From the NCBI GenBank assembly GCA_028819075.1, contig JAPPMM010000047.1:1-64000 (forward strand): a stretch of 64,000 bases of DNA, written 5' to 3'. The translations under genes were made by a program, and so were the position numbers. Positions 1 through 7,635 of the stretch are shown one piece after another. The notes beneath the pieces are model-generated. The model ran no database searches. It was not told where the DNA came from and worked only from the letters and a program-made list of their open reading frames with translations. The DNA is from Gammaproteobacteria bacterium. Lineage in GTDB: Bacteria > Gemmatimonadota > Gemmatimonadetes > Longimicrobiales > Gaopeijiaceae. Every line of letters begins with the position of its first letter. The first letter of the stretch is position 1.

Positions 1-16
1 CCATCATCGGTGAATT

Positions 17-406
17 GTGAGGCTGTCGGGAGGGGGCGTCCATTCCATCACATCTTACCTCGCCGCTGTGTTGTCCGTGAAGCCGAACTACGACCTCGAT
101 CTGGCCTTGACTCTGGAGTTCCTCGGAGGCCCTTTGCAATCAGACGAGGTGGATGGCCTGCTACGCTATGCTGGACCCACCTCGGTAACCTTCGGTCCAG
201 ATGGAGAGGTCGTGGGTTTCGAGTTGGATGCATTCTCGGACAACTTTCTTCATGCTGACAGGAGTGCAGGGTCAGGATCAGCCCTCCGGGCAACCGTGAC
301 GACGGCAGGATTCCCGCCAATCGACCCCGATCTTACAGCCATATGGACACGATGGAGTCAGTTCTCGTCGAACGGCGAGGACGGCAGATCGTGCAGCCCT
401 GATTGA
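17..406 (+). CDS. hypothetical protein (short, edge of window)
   Basis: This is an open frame of 129 codons beginning with GTG, with an in-frame stop just upstream at 11-13, so it is not simply the tail of a longer gene. The product has no signal peptide, membrane segment or motif I recognise. Its composition (many Leu, Asp, Gly and Ser) would suit a soluble protein, and its codon use is less GC-rich at third positions than that of the neighbours. It is followed by about 120 bases holding the promoter of the next gene. It could be a small real gene, a decayed fragment, or a chance frame. No function can be assigned. Confidence 0.35.
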   Translation: MRLSGGGVHSITSYLAAVLSVKPNYDLDLALTLEFLGGPLQSDEVDGLLRYAGPTSVTFGPDGEVVGFELDAFSDNFLHADRSAGSGSALRATVTTAGFPPIDPDLTAIWTRWSQFSSNGEDGRSCSPD

Positions 407-440
407 ACTTACATGTTTCCTTGCCGTTATTCGTCTCCCC

Positions 441-469
441 TTGACTCCGCCGTAACGTCAGGCTTTATT
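441..469 (+). promoter_or_regulatory. sigma70-like promoter of the selenoprotein gene
   Basis: TTGACT (441-446) and TTTATT (464-469) are separated by exactly 17 bases, matching a vegetative -35/-10 pair at 5/6 and 4/6 positions. The predicted transcript starts near 476 and leaves about 50 bases of leader before the ATG at 526. The site is inferred from sequence only. Confidence 0.45.
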
Positions 470-525
470 CGACGCGATTGCAGCCCGCTGCGGCTTCGCG
501 CCGCACCCATCCCCGGAGGAAGATG

Positions 526-1185
526 ATGTCGCGACGTACTGGAATCGCGATCGCAACAGCCGTGGTGCTGCTGGGCGGCTACTACCTGCTGGCCGACCGC
601 GAGGGCGCCGCGCCGACCTCGCCCGGGAGCGCGCCCGACGACGCCGGCCAAACGGCCGACCTGGGCCCCGCCGACGGCCGCGACCTGCCCGGCCAGGACA
701 CCGGCCGGGTGGCGGTCGGCGATGCCGCCCCCGATTTCTCGCTGCTCGCCTACTCGGGCGACGTGATCACCCTCTCGGACTTCCGCGGACAGCAGAACGT
801 CATTCTCGCCTTCTACCGGGGCCACTGGTGACCGTGGTGCGCCGGTCAGCTCGGGGAGCTGAGTGAACTGCTGGACGTCGACCAGGAAGCGGACGCCGAG
901 ATCCTTGCCATTTCCGTGGATGAACGCCCGGAACAGCAGATGATGATCGACCGGGTGGCCGCCGAACAGGACCGCACCCTCGACTACCACATCCTCGCCG
1001 ATCCGGACCACGCGGTGATCGACCGCTACGGCCTGTTCAACGCGGACAGCCGGCGCCCGGTCCCCCACCCCGCCGTCTACGTCATCGACATGGAGGGCGT
1101 CGTGCGCTGGAAGTTCATCGAGGTCGACTACCGCATCCGTCCCAGCAACGAGGACGTGATGGCGGCGCTGGCGAAGATCGGCTGA
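526..1185 (+). CDS. membrane-anchored peroxiredoxin/thioredoxin-like selenoprotein (in-frame TGA = Sec102)
   Basis: The 219-residue product reads through a TGA at 829-831. Residues 7-22 form a hydrophobic signal anchor, followed by an Ala/Gly/Pro/Asp-rich linker to about residue 60, then an AhpC/TSA-type thioredoxin fold. The family signature is F-Y-R-G-x-W-C-P-x-C. Here it is F-Y-R-G-H-W-(TGA)-P-W-C, so the TGA replaces the peroxidatic or nucleophilic Cys, giving a U-x-x-C redox pair at 102/105. The frame stays open and family-like for 117 more codons, with L-A-I-S-V-D, a Y-H-I-L-A-D-P stretch and [10 protein letters not shown] stem-loop suited to a bacterial SECIS follows the TGA. GGAGGA at 515-520 favours the ATG at 526 (another ATG lies at 523). 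The likely role is thiol- or selenol-based peroxide or disulfide reduction on the periplasmic side of the membrane. The alternative is a nonsense mutation; no Sec-machinery gene lies in the window. Confidence 0.8.
832..865 (+). promoter_or_regulatory. putative bacterial SECIS stem-loop
   Basis: Directly after the TGA codon, 846-852 (TCAGCTC) pairs perfectly with 856-862 (GAGCTGA) around a GGG loop at 853-855. Beyond one G/G mismatch the helix can extend by a G-T and a C-G pair. The loop begins 21 bases after the TGA and carries G at its first position. Bacterial SECIS elements typically have an apical loop 16-37 bases after the UGA and a G among its first two loop bases. Binding by SelB is inferred. 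Confidence 0.6.
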
Positions 1186-1285
1186 AGGGGATCACCGCGC
1201 TCGGGCAGGCTTGGGCAGAAGGCGTTTCGGGGCTCCGGGGGATCGGTTGGACGGCATCGCGGGATCCGCAGTGCAGGTGTCATAA

Positions 1286-1346
1286 CACGACGAGTATGGC
1301 GGGGTATCTGTGTAGTTCAATTTTGTACGTCATATCTGGCGTCGTG
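1286..1346 (+). promoter_or_regulatory. possible hipBA promoter/operator region
   Basis: A 7-bp inverted repeat, CACGACG (1286-1292) and CGTCGTG (1340-1346), flanks an AT-rich stretch upstream of hipB. The centres are 54 bp apart, close to five helical turns, which would suit a looping dimeric repressor such as HipB. No clear -35/-10 pair is assignable. The classical E. coli HipB operator sequence is not present. Confidence 0.3.
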
Positions 1347-1399
1347 GACAAGCAGGCTGCCATGGCCTATCTTCGATGTGTTGAAAGGAGGTCGTCGCC

Positions 1400-1714
1400 A
1401 TGCCTGCGATCGTTGCTACAAGCCGCACGCCCGACGTCCTGCGTGAGTTGGGCGCGCGCCTGAAGACGCTCCGGCTCCAGCAGAATCTGCGCGTCCAGGA
1501 CCTGGCTGCCGATTCGGGCGTTAGCCCGCGCACCATCGACCGCCTCGAAGCCGGGCACAGCGTCGGCACCGAGAACCTGATTCGCGTCATGCGCGGACTG
1601 GGTCGCCTCCAGTCCTTCGAGGCGTTCGTTCCGGTGCCCGAAGTGTCCCCGTACGAGATCGCGAGGCTGAGGGGCAAGGTGCGCCAGCGCGCGTCGAGGC
1701 GTGTTCGTGACTGA
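1400..1714 (+). CDS. hipB: HipB-like XRE-family antitoxin
   Basis: This 104-residue DNA-binding protein has a helix-turn-helix of the Cro/C1 type at about residues 14-62 (L-R-E-L-G-A-R-L-K-T-L-R, then S-G-V-S-P-R-T-I-D-R-L-E-A-G). The start is well set: AAAGGAGG at 1384-1391 sits 8 bases before the ATG. The stop overlaps the start of the downstream HipA-like kinase by 14 bases, so the two are translationally coupled. As the antitoxin of a type II toxin-antitoxin pair it should bind HipA and repress its own operon. The C-terminal tail is basic. Identification rests on the HTH and the HipA partner. Confidence 0.85.
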   Translation: MPAIVATSRTPDVLRELGARLKTLRLQQNLRVQDLAADSGVSPRTIDRLEAGHSVGTENLIRVMRGLGRLQSFEAFVPVPEVSPYEIARLRGKVRQRASRRVRD

Positions 1715-2996
1715 CTATGCGGTTGCGCGGGTCCGATTATGGGGGCGGGATGTCGGCATTCTGGGAGAGTCCTCGACCGGCCGTGTCACCTTCGAGTACG
1801 ACCCGGATTTTCGTCGATCAGGGCTCGACATTTCCCCCCTCCACCTGCCACTGAACCGACGCGGTCCCGTCTCGTTTCTGGAGCTTGCCCGCAAGCCCGC
1901 CTTCATCGGTCTTCCAGGCGTGTTCGCCGACGCTCTGCCGGACCGATTCGGCAACGCCATCATCCGTCGCTATTTCGCGGACCGTGGACGCTCGGGAGAT
2001 GCCATGTCACCGCTCCAGCGACTCCTCTACATCGGAAGCCGGTCGATGGGAGCTCTTGAATTCCATCCTGCGCTAGATCCGGGAGAGAGCACGGAGGAAG
2101 CCCTCGAGCTGCGCGCCCTGGTCGATCAGGCGCGGCGCGTCATCGAAGGAGACGTGTCGGTAGCTGTTCCGGAGATCATGCAAATCGGGGGCAGCGCGGG
2201 CGGTGCCCGTCCGAAGGCGCTCGTTCTCTGGAATCGGTCGACCAACCGCATCCGCTCGGGATTCGCTCGTCCCGACCCCGGCGATGAGCCATGGCTCATC
2301 AAGTTCGATGGGGTTACGCGGGACTCGGCGGGACAGGGCATGCGCAGCGAAAGGCAACCCGGCCCCTGGGGCCGCATCGAATACGCATACTCGCGCATGG
2401 CGACGAAGGCGGGCATCCACATGGCCGAGACCCACCTTCTACGGGACGGCAACTTCGCTCACTTCATGACCCGCCGCTTCGACCGTGTGGCAGGAAGGGC
2501 AGGCGAGTCCAGGCTCCACTTCCACAGCCTCGGCGGGCTTCAGCACATCGACTTCAACGACCAGTACGTGTTCAGCTACGAGGGCTACCTCGATTCCATC
2601 CGTGCCCTCGGTCTGGGGCAGGAGTCGGTGAACGAGGCCTACCGGCGGATGGTCTTCAACGTGGCGACCGTGAACTTCGACGACCACGTGAAGAACTTCG
2701 GGTTCCTGATGGACCCCGGAGGCCGCTGGCGGCTGGCGCCCGTCTACGACGTTACTTACGCCGAGAACGAGGCGTGGACGCGGCAACATCAGATGTCCGT
2801 CAACGACAAGTTCCGCCGCATCACGCGGAGCGATCTGCTGCAGGTGGGAAGGAACTACGATCTGCCGGAAGACGGGAGCGCGGTCATCGACCAAGTCGTC
2901 GATTCATTGAGCCGCTGGCAGGATTTCGCGTCAGCGGCCGGGGTGCCCGACCGTATGGTGGAGCACCTGGGGTGCAGGTTTGAACGGTTCCGGTAA
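1701..2996 (+). CDS. hipA: HipA-like serine/threonine kinase toxin
   Basis: This 431-residue protein has the HipA layout. The N-terminal domain (about 1-100) contains the G-x-F-A-D-A-L-P-D-R-F-G-N segment typical of the family. The kinase domain has a nucleotide loop G-G-S-A-G-G-A-R-P-K-A near residue 165, the E-P-W-L-I-K-F-D strand, the catalytic loop N-F-D-D-H-V-K-N near 325-331 and the metal-binding V-Y-D-V-T near 350. HipA kinases phosphorylate glutamyl-tRNA synthetase or related targets and induce dormancy; the target here is unknown. Translation probably starts at GTG 1701, inside hipB, or at GTG 1707. The gene is intact with all kinase motifs. It converges on the M16 peptidase gene with only 2 bases between the stop codons. 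Confidence 0.88.
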   Translation: MFVTDYAVARVRLWGRDVGILGESSTGRVTFEYDPDFRRSGLDISPLHLPLNRRGPVSFLELARKPAFIGLPGVFADALPDRFGNAIIRRYFADRGRSGDAMSPLQRLLYIGSRSMGALEFHPALDPGESTEEALELRALVDQARRVIEGDVSVAVPEIMQIGGSAGGARPKALVLWNRSTNRIRSGFARPDPGDEPWLIKFDGVTRDSAGQGMRSERQPGPWGRIEYAYSRMATKAGIHMAETHLLRDGNFAHFMTRRFDRVAGRAGESRLHFHSLGGLQHIDFNDQYVFSYEGYLDSIRALGLGQESVNEAYRRMVFNVATVNFDDHVKNFGFLMDPGGRWRLAPVYDVTYAENEAWTRQHQMSVNDKFRRITRSDLLQVGRNYDLPEDGSAVIDQVVDSLSRWQDFASAAGVPDRMVEHLGCRFERFR

Positions 2997-2998
2997 GC

Positions 2999-5269
2999 TC
3001 ACCCGTCCTCTCCGAGCAGCTCCCGCATCTCCTCCTCCGTAAGGCCGATGCTGTCGAAGTCGATGTCCTCCCCGGGGTCGGCGGGACCGGGAGGAGGAGG
3101 GGGCGTGGAGCCGCGGGCGACTGACCCGGATGTGACGCCGGGTGCCGTGACGGCGCGCGTGGTTCGGGATGGCGTTGCTGCCGGTGCTGGCCTGGGCGCC
3201 GTGGCCTCGGGCGCGGCCTGAGTTCCTGTCGCCGCCTCGTCGGCCTTCCTCGACTGCCTGCGCTTCTTCAGCGGGCGCTGTGAGATCGGCCTGCCCAACC
3301 ACGAACCCAGCACCTCGGCCAGTTCCGTCGTGTCTCGGCTACGGAAGAAGTAGCTTCGTCCGTTGACGGGACGCAGGTGGATGCCAGGGCCGATCAGCCC
3401 GAACGCTAGCGGAGGGCTCCGCAGGATCCCGCGGCTCAGCCAGGCGCCGAAGCCGCGCTCCAGCACAATCTCCTCGATGTCATCGGCCTTGAGGATGCGC
3501 GAGCGCCACGCGCGCGACTTGATGCGGATGTGGTCCTCGAAGATGAGCAGCTTGCGCGGGGGCCACGCTGCCAGGATTGCGGAGCCGGCGAGCAGGATGA
3601 CGAAGACGCCGCCGATCCCGGCATGTTGGATCACGTAGTCATCGACGGGCAGGAGCCAGCGGTCCAACCCCAAGCCGATCCCTGCCGCGGCGATGCGTCC
3701 CAGAGCGAGCGTGACCGCGATCAACCCGAGCGCGTACGCGGTTCGCAGCACCACCGGCAGCCGGAAATGAGCGACGTAGCGGATGTCCTTCATCCGGACA
3801 GGCCTGGTCAGCGCCCACGCGACCAACTTCAGCGTGATCCAGACCAGAACGGCCACCGCCAGCACGGCCATCCCCTGGCTGACCGGCTGCGGTCGCGACA
3901 CCGACAGGACCTGGCGAGACGCGTCGAAGGCGCGCGCGGAAAAAGACGCGACCTGGCTCTGGCTCAGATTCTGGTAGAAAGAGAGGACGTCGGGAAAGTC
4001 GGTGAAGGTGGCCGGGTCGTAGAAGACCTGGCGGGTCCAGGCGTTCAGGGCGTCCGCGGTCTGATTTGCGCCGCGCAGCCGTTCGATCACGGCGGCACGA
4101 TCCGCTTCGAACTCGGCCGTGGCGAGCGAGCCCGAACGCAGGTATTCGATCTCCTCTTCGATGATCGCGCTGGCGAAGTCGAAGTCGTCTTCGTCGATGC
4201 GGCTGCTCACCTGCAGATACGCCGCCGGCCCGCGCATCACCAGGTTGGCGCTCGCGCCGTACACGGCCTTGCGCTCGCCGTAGCGCAGGCGCTGGTTGAG
4301 CCGGCGGTTGAGCAGGTCGCGGACGAACATCGCCGTCAGCAGCTCGTCGGAGCTGGCGTAGAAGAGCTTGTGGCGCGACTGGTAGCCGGCCGTCGACTGG
4401 AATCCCCACCGGTACATGGACCGCACGCGCCCCGGGTCCTCGGCTGTGGTCGCCCACCGCTCCGCCGGCCGCGCGGGGATCGACCCGAAGGTGCGCCGGG
4501 CGCGTTCGAGCGCGTCGTCCCGGTCGAGGTCGCCGACGATCGTGACGGTCATGACCGCGGGCGAGTAGTACTGGTCGTAGAAGCCGCGCAGATCCTCCGG
4601 GGTGATGCCCTGCAGGCTCCGCCACATGTCCGGAAAGGGGGCGCGCAGCCGTTCGACGCCGAACTCGCGCTCCCAGAAGTCGGGGAACGCGAGCCACCCC
4701 GGGTTGAACGCGGCCACGAGGTGATCGAAGAGCTCGCGCGGGCGGGCGCGGATCTCGTTCTCGACCGGCTGCCGCCCGCGGTCCACCACGGCCGGGTCCA
4801 TCTCGTGCGGGGAGAGGATGCCGGCCAGCCACTCGATGGCGAACAGCCCGTGCTCCTGGCCGATGGTCACGTAGTACCAGGTGCGGTCGCGGTAGGTGAA
4901 GCCGTTGCGCCGCCCGCCGATCCCTTCCACCGCGTCCTTGATCTCCTGCTCGGTGCGGCCGTCGTGGTCGGAGAAGAGCATGTGCTCGGTGAAGTGGGCG
5001 AGCTGCTCCTTGCCCGGCGGATCCGCGTCGGAACCCACCGGCACCCCCACGCTCACTGAGACGTTGGGCGCGCCGGGAAGCTGCTTGAACCAGACCTTGA
5101 CGCCGTTGGAGAGGAAGTGGGTCTCGAAGCCGGCAAAAGGGTTGGAGGGTGCGGCCTGTTGGGCCTCGACCCCCGCGCCAGGCAGCACGGCCAACGCCAG
5201 GAGGACGACAGGCGGACCGGACCGCGACAGGCCGGCGAGAAGCCGGGCCGGCCGTAGCCGCACCGGCAT
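2999..5269 (-). CDS. M16-family metallopeptidase fused to membrane and PH-like domains
   Basis: The 756-residue product has a signal peptide (about 1-36) and a single M16 pair of domains (about 45-460). The zinc motif H-F-T-E-H is at 92-96, and Glu170/Glu172 sit 74-76 residues further on, as expected for the third ligand. Around residues 467-487, 509-530 and 551-569 it carries three hydrophobic segments. These are followed by a beta-rich stretch (about 572-660, K-L-L-I-F-E-D-H-I-R-I-K-S-R) resembling a bacterial PH domain and a Lys/Arg- then Pro/Ala/Thr-rich tail ending in an acidic patch. The start at 5269 overlaps the stop of the upstream lipoprotein gene (TGATG), which fixes the start and implies coupling. 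Canonical M16 proteins lack the membrane part. The likely role is peptide degradation at the cell envelope. Confidence 0.8.
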   Translation of the reverse strand: MPVRLRPARLLAGLSRSGPPVVLLALAVLPGAGVEAQQAAPSNPFAGFETHFLSNGVKVWFKQLPGAPNVSVSVGVPVGSDADPPGKEQLAHFTEHMLFSDHDGRTEQEIKDAVEGIGGRRNGFTYRDRTWYYVTIGQEHGLFAIEWLAGILSPHEMDPAVVDRGRQPVENEIRARPRELFDHLVAAFNPGWLAFPDFWEREFGVERLRAPFPDMWRSLQGITPEDLRGFYDQYYSPAVMTVTIVGDLDRDDALERARRTFGSIPARPAERWATTAEDPGRVRSMYRWGFQSTAGYQSRHKLFYASSDELLTAMFVRDLLNRRLNQRLRYGERKAVYGASANLVMRGPAAYLQVSSRIDEDDFDFASAIIEEEIEYLRSGSLATAEFEADRAAVIERLRGANQTADALNAWTRQVFYDPATFTDFPDVLSFYQNLSQSQVASFSARAFDASRQVLSVSRPQPVSQGMAVLAVAVLVWITLKLVAWALTRPVRMKDIRYVAHFRLPVVLRTAYALGLIAVTLALGRIAAAGIGLGLDRWLLPVDDYVIQHAGIGGVFVILLAGSAILAAWPPRKLLIFEDHIRIKSRAWRSRILKADDIEEIVLERGFGAWLSRGILRSPPLAFGLIGPGIHLRPVNGRSYFFRSRDTTELAEVLGSWLGRPISQRPLKKRRQSRKADEAATGTQAAPEATAPRPAPAATPSRTTRAVTAPGVTSGSVARGSTPPPPPGPADPGEDIDFDSIGLTEEEMRELLGEDG

Positions 5270-6150
5270 CAGCCCGCGAGCGTGCGCTCGAGGTAGGCCT
5301 TGAGCCGGTCCCATGCATCCTGCGCGGGAGCTGTGCGCAGGTCGGGATCATCGTCCACGCGCAGCCAGAAGCCATGGTTGACCGCGTCGTAGATGTGGAC
5401 GTCGTTCTCGATACCCTGGGCGCGCAGCGCGTCCACGAACTGGTTCACCTGGTCGGGCGGGGGGCCGGTGTCCATCTCCGCGAAGGTGCCGTACACCTCG
5501 TGGTCGATCGCCGCCAGCACCTCCGGATCGGTGACCAGCCGCCCGTAGAAGATCGCGGTGGCGTCGTGATGCTCGCCCCCCAGCGCGTAGCTGAGCGCGA
5601 TGCCGCCGCCGAAACACCACCCCATGGTGCCGACAGCTCCGGTTACGTCGCCGCGCGCGCGCAGGAAGTTCACGGCCTCGTTCAGGTTGGCGATGACGGC
5701 GTTCGGATCGGCGTTCGCCTCCGCGATCAGCGCCATGTTCTCGTCGGGATTGGAGCCGGTCCGGCCCTGGAAGAGATCCGCGGCGAGCGCCACGTACCCT
5801 TCGTCGGCCATGGCGTCGGCGACCTGCCGCACCCGGTCCACCAGCCCGTTCCATTCGTGGATCAGCACCAGCGCGGGAAAGGGGCCCTCCCCTTCGGGCA
5901 CGGCAAGGTACCCGCGTGTGGCCTCGTCTCCCGCGACGTAGTGCACGCCCTCTCCGCGCGGCGCGGGCGCGGTGCCGAGGATCGCGGCCGGGAGGCCGGC
6001 ATCATCCGCGGAGCCCATCTCGATGCGGACCTCCATCCCGCCGGAACCATCGGAGCCCGCGCCGCCGTCCGACGCGGGCGCGCAGGCAAGGAGTGAGAAG
6101 AGGAGGCTGAAGCCGAGGACGCGTGACGGATGGAGCGTGACGGAGTTCAT
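5269..6150 (-). CDS. dienelactone hydrolase family lipoprotein
   Basis: This 293-residue alpha/beta hydrolase begins with a lipoprotein signal peptide whose lipobox is L-L-A-C (Cys23), so it is probably anchored in the envelope. The DLH fold follows from about residue 75: A-L-V-L-I-H-E-W-N-G, then the nucleophile elbow G-W-C-F-G-G-G with Cys179, and the His of N-H-G-F at 259. A Cys nucleophile is typical of dienelactone hydrolases, which open lactone or ester rings; the true substrate here is unknown. Its stop codon overlaps the M16 start by one base, so both belong to one minus-strand operon. A second DLH-family gene with a different export signal lies at 44271-45164. Confidence 0.85.
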   Translation of the reverse strand: MNSVTLHPSRVLGFSLLFSLLACAPASDGGAGSDGSGGMEVRIEMGSADDAGLPAAILGTAPAPRGEGVHYVAGDEATRGYLAVPEGEGPFPALVLIHEWNGLVDRVRQVADAMADEGYVALAADLFQGRTGSNPDENMALIAEANADPNAVIANLNEAVNFLRARGDVTGAVGTMGWCFGGGIALSYALGGEHHDATAIFYGRLVTDPEVLAAIDHEVYGTFAEMDTGPPPDQVNQFVDALRAQGIENDVHIYDAVNHGFWLRVDDDPDLRTAPAQDAWDRLKAYLERTLAG

Positions 6151-6226
6151 CTTCCCTCCCTGGGGATATGACTGCGGGGCGGCCGGCAGGAATCGAAACC
6201 ACGGTAAGGCGCAGCCGTCGACGACG

Positions 6227-6784
6227 TTATCGAGGCTCGGCGCGCTCTCCCCTGTACTCCACGTGAAGCCGCGGCGTTCGTTCGTTCACGCGAATCCACA
6301 TGCGAACTTCGTCATACGGCGGGTCCGGGTTTCCGAATCCCATGCGCCATTCTTCCCGATGATAGTTGTAGACGAAGTACTCGCAGTCGGACTCGTAGAC
6401 GGGCCGGTGCGCGTTCCTGCGCGAGGGCAGCTCGCCCTGCCGCTCGAGGCCGGGATAGGTGCGCTGGATATCGCGGCTCAGGAGATCCCAGATGGTCTGG
6501 CAGCTCTCGAGCGGCATCACCATCACGTAGGCGCCTTCGACCAGCTCGCCGGTATCGGGATGGAAGTAGTAGCCGGCGAGGGCCTGGCGACCCAGGAGCC
6601 GGGCTTCCGTCGAGTAGATGCGAAGCCCTTCGCGTTCGCCCACCTGCTCGTTGCCGGCAAGCTCGGGGATGTCCTCGACCCGGCTGCCCCAGGGGTTTCC
6701 CCGGAAGCCATCGACGATGGGTTCCTGAGCGGCGGCGGGAAGCGCGACCGCGGTCAGGACCACGACGAGAACGATGCGACGCAT
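6227..6784 (-). CDS. exported hypothetical protein
   Basis: The protein is 185 residues from the preferred ATG at 6784, which gives a clean Sec signal peptide (M-R-R-I-V-L-V-V-V-L-T-A-V-A-L-P-A-A-A-Q). In-frame starts at 6796 and 6802 are possible. The mature part begins with a D-G-F-R-G-N-P-W-G-S segment that resembles the start of many periplasmic proteins of unknown function, and has two Cys about 35 residues apart (S-C-Q-T-I-W and S-D-C-E-Y) that might form a disulfide. No catalytic motif is recognised. It lies 76 bases upstream of the DLH lipoprotein gene on the same strand and so is probably co-transcribed. Confidence 0.7.
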   Translation of the reverse strand: MRRIVLVVVLTAVALPAAAQEPIVDGFRGNPWGSRVEDIPELAGNEQVGEREGLRIYSTEARLLGRQALAGYYFHPDTGELVEGAYVMVMPLESCQTIWDLLSRDIQRTYPGLERQGELPSRRNAHRPVYESDCEYFVYNYHREEWRMGFGNPDPPYDEVRMWIRVNERTPRLHVEYRGERAEPR

Positions 6785-6834
6785 GGTGTAGGGCATGTTC
6801 ACAAAGCTAGCGCGTTAACCGCGGTCCCGTCGAA

Positions 6835-7635
6835 TCACTCGGCGTAGTCCTGGCCCTCCGCGTCCAGAACTTCCTTCATTCCTTCGAGATAGCCGGCTTC
6901 GCCCCAGGACTCGATGGATAGTTCGGCGTTGTGTTTCGCGGCCGCGATCGGGATCGGGCGCAGCTTCCGGCCCGCCTGCAACACGAGCAGTTCGTTCATG
7001 CAGGCGCGCTCCAGCTGATAGAGCCAGAGCATCGTCTTTTCGATGGTGTCCCCGACGACGAGCACGCCATGGTTCGCGAGAAAGAGCACCCGCTTGTCGC
7101 CGAGGGCTTCGGCCATGCGCCCGCCCTCGTCGGATTCGGTGACCAGCCCCTCGTATCCGAAGTAGGCGCAGTTCCCGTGGAATACGCCCGCGTTCTGGCT
7201 TCCGCGCTCATCGAACCTCCACCCGTCGATGGAGGCAAGCGCGGTGCTGTACGGCCCATGCACGTGCAGCGCGCACACGATATCGGGCCGCGCGCGCTGG
7301 ATGGGAGCGTGGATCGCCCACGCGCTCACGTTGAGCCGCCCTTCCCTGCCGAACGGCGTGCCCTCCGGGCCCACCTCGACGAGGCTGCTCGCCGTCACGC
7401 GCGAAAAATGCGTCTGCCCGGGCGTGATGAACAGGTGTCCGGGTCTGCCCGGGACCTTGCAGCTGAAGTGGTTCCAGGTGCCCTCGTGCATGTTCTCGTG
7501 CACCACGATGCGGTGCACGGCGGCAAAGTCGACGCGCGTTCGGCGGATCGCGATCTCGTCGATGCCGGCCTGTGCCGCCGAGCCCATCTCAGTCGCCGAC
7601 GATGCCGGCGCGACAGAGTCCGTGCCGACAATCAA
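6835..7635 (-). CDS. class II aldolase/adducin family protein
   Basis: The product of up to 266 residues is a cytoplasmic class II aldolase/adducin domain. Metal ligands are visible as H-V-H-G-P-Y and a third His in A-N-H-G-V-L-V-V-G. The N-terminal half has the fold's W-N-H-F-S and I-T-P-G-Q-T stretches. Enzymes of this family cleave or epimerise sugar phosphates (for example fuculose-1-phosphate), but many family members have other roles, and nothing here fixes the substrate. The frame can start at a TTG (7635) overlapping the stop of the upstream coiled-coil gene by 4 bases, or at ATG 7587. I keep the longer form because the overlap suggests coupling, but the shorter one is equally possible. 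Confidence 0.82.
   Translation of the reverse strand: MIVGTDSVAPASSATEMGSAAQAGIDEIAIRRTRVDFAAVHRIVVHENMHEGTWNHFSCKVPGRPGHLFITPGQTHFSRVTASSLVEVGPEGTPFGREGRLNVSAWAIHAPIQRARPDIVCALHVHGPYSTALASIDGWRFDERGSQNAGVFHGNCAYFGYEGLVTESDEGGRMAEALGDKRVLFLANHGVLVVGDTIEKTMLWLYQLERACMNELLVLQAGRKLRPIPIAAAKHNAELSIESWGEAGYLEGMKEVLDAEGQDYAE

Noticed and set aside
916-1185. Separate small gene for the C-terminal half of the peroxiredoxin-like protein
   Set aside because: It has no ribosome site and lacks the start of the fold; it is the second half of a gene read through TGA 829-831.
526-1185. Pseudogene explanation for the TGA-containing gene
   Set aside because: Only one stop, exactly at the catalytic Cys, with intact sequence on both sides and a SECIS-like hairpin. 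It remains possible if the genome lacks Sec machinery.
3530-5059. A long plus-strand open frame opposite the M16 gene
   Set aside because: Shadow frame, Arg/Pro/Asp-rich, with no ribosome site or domain.
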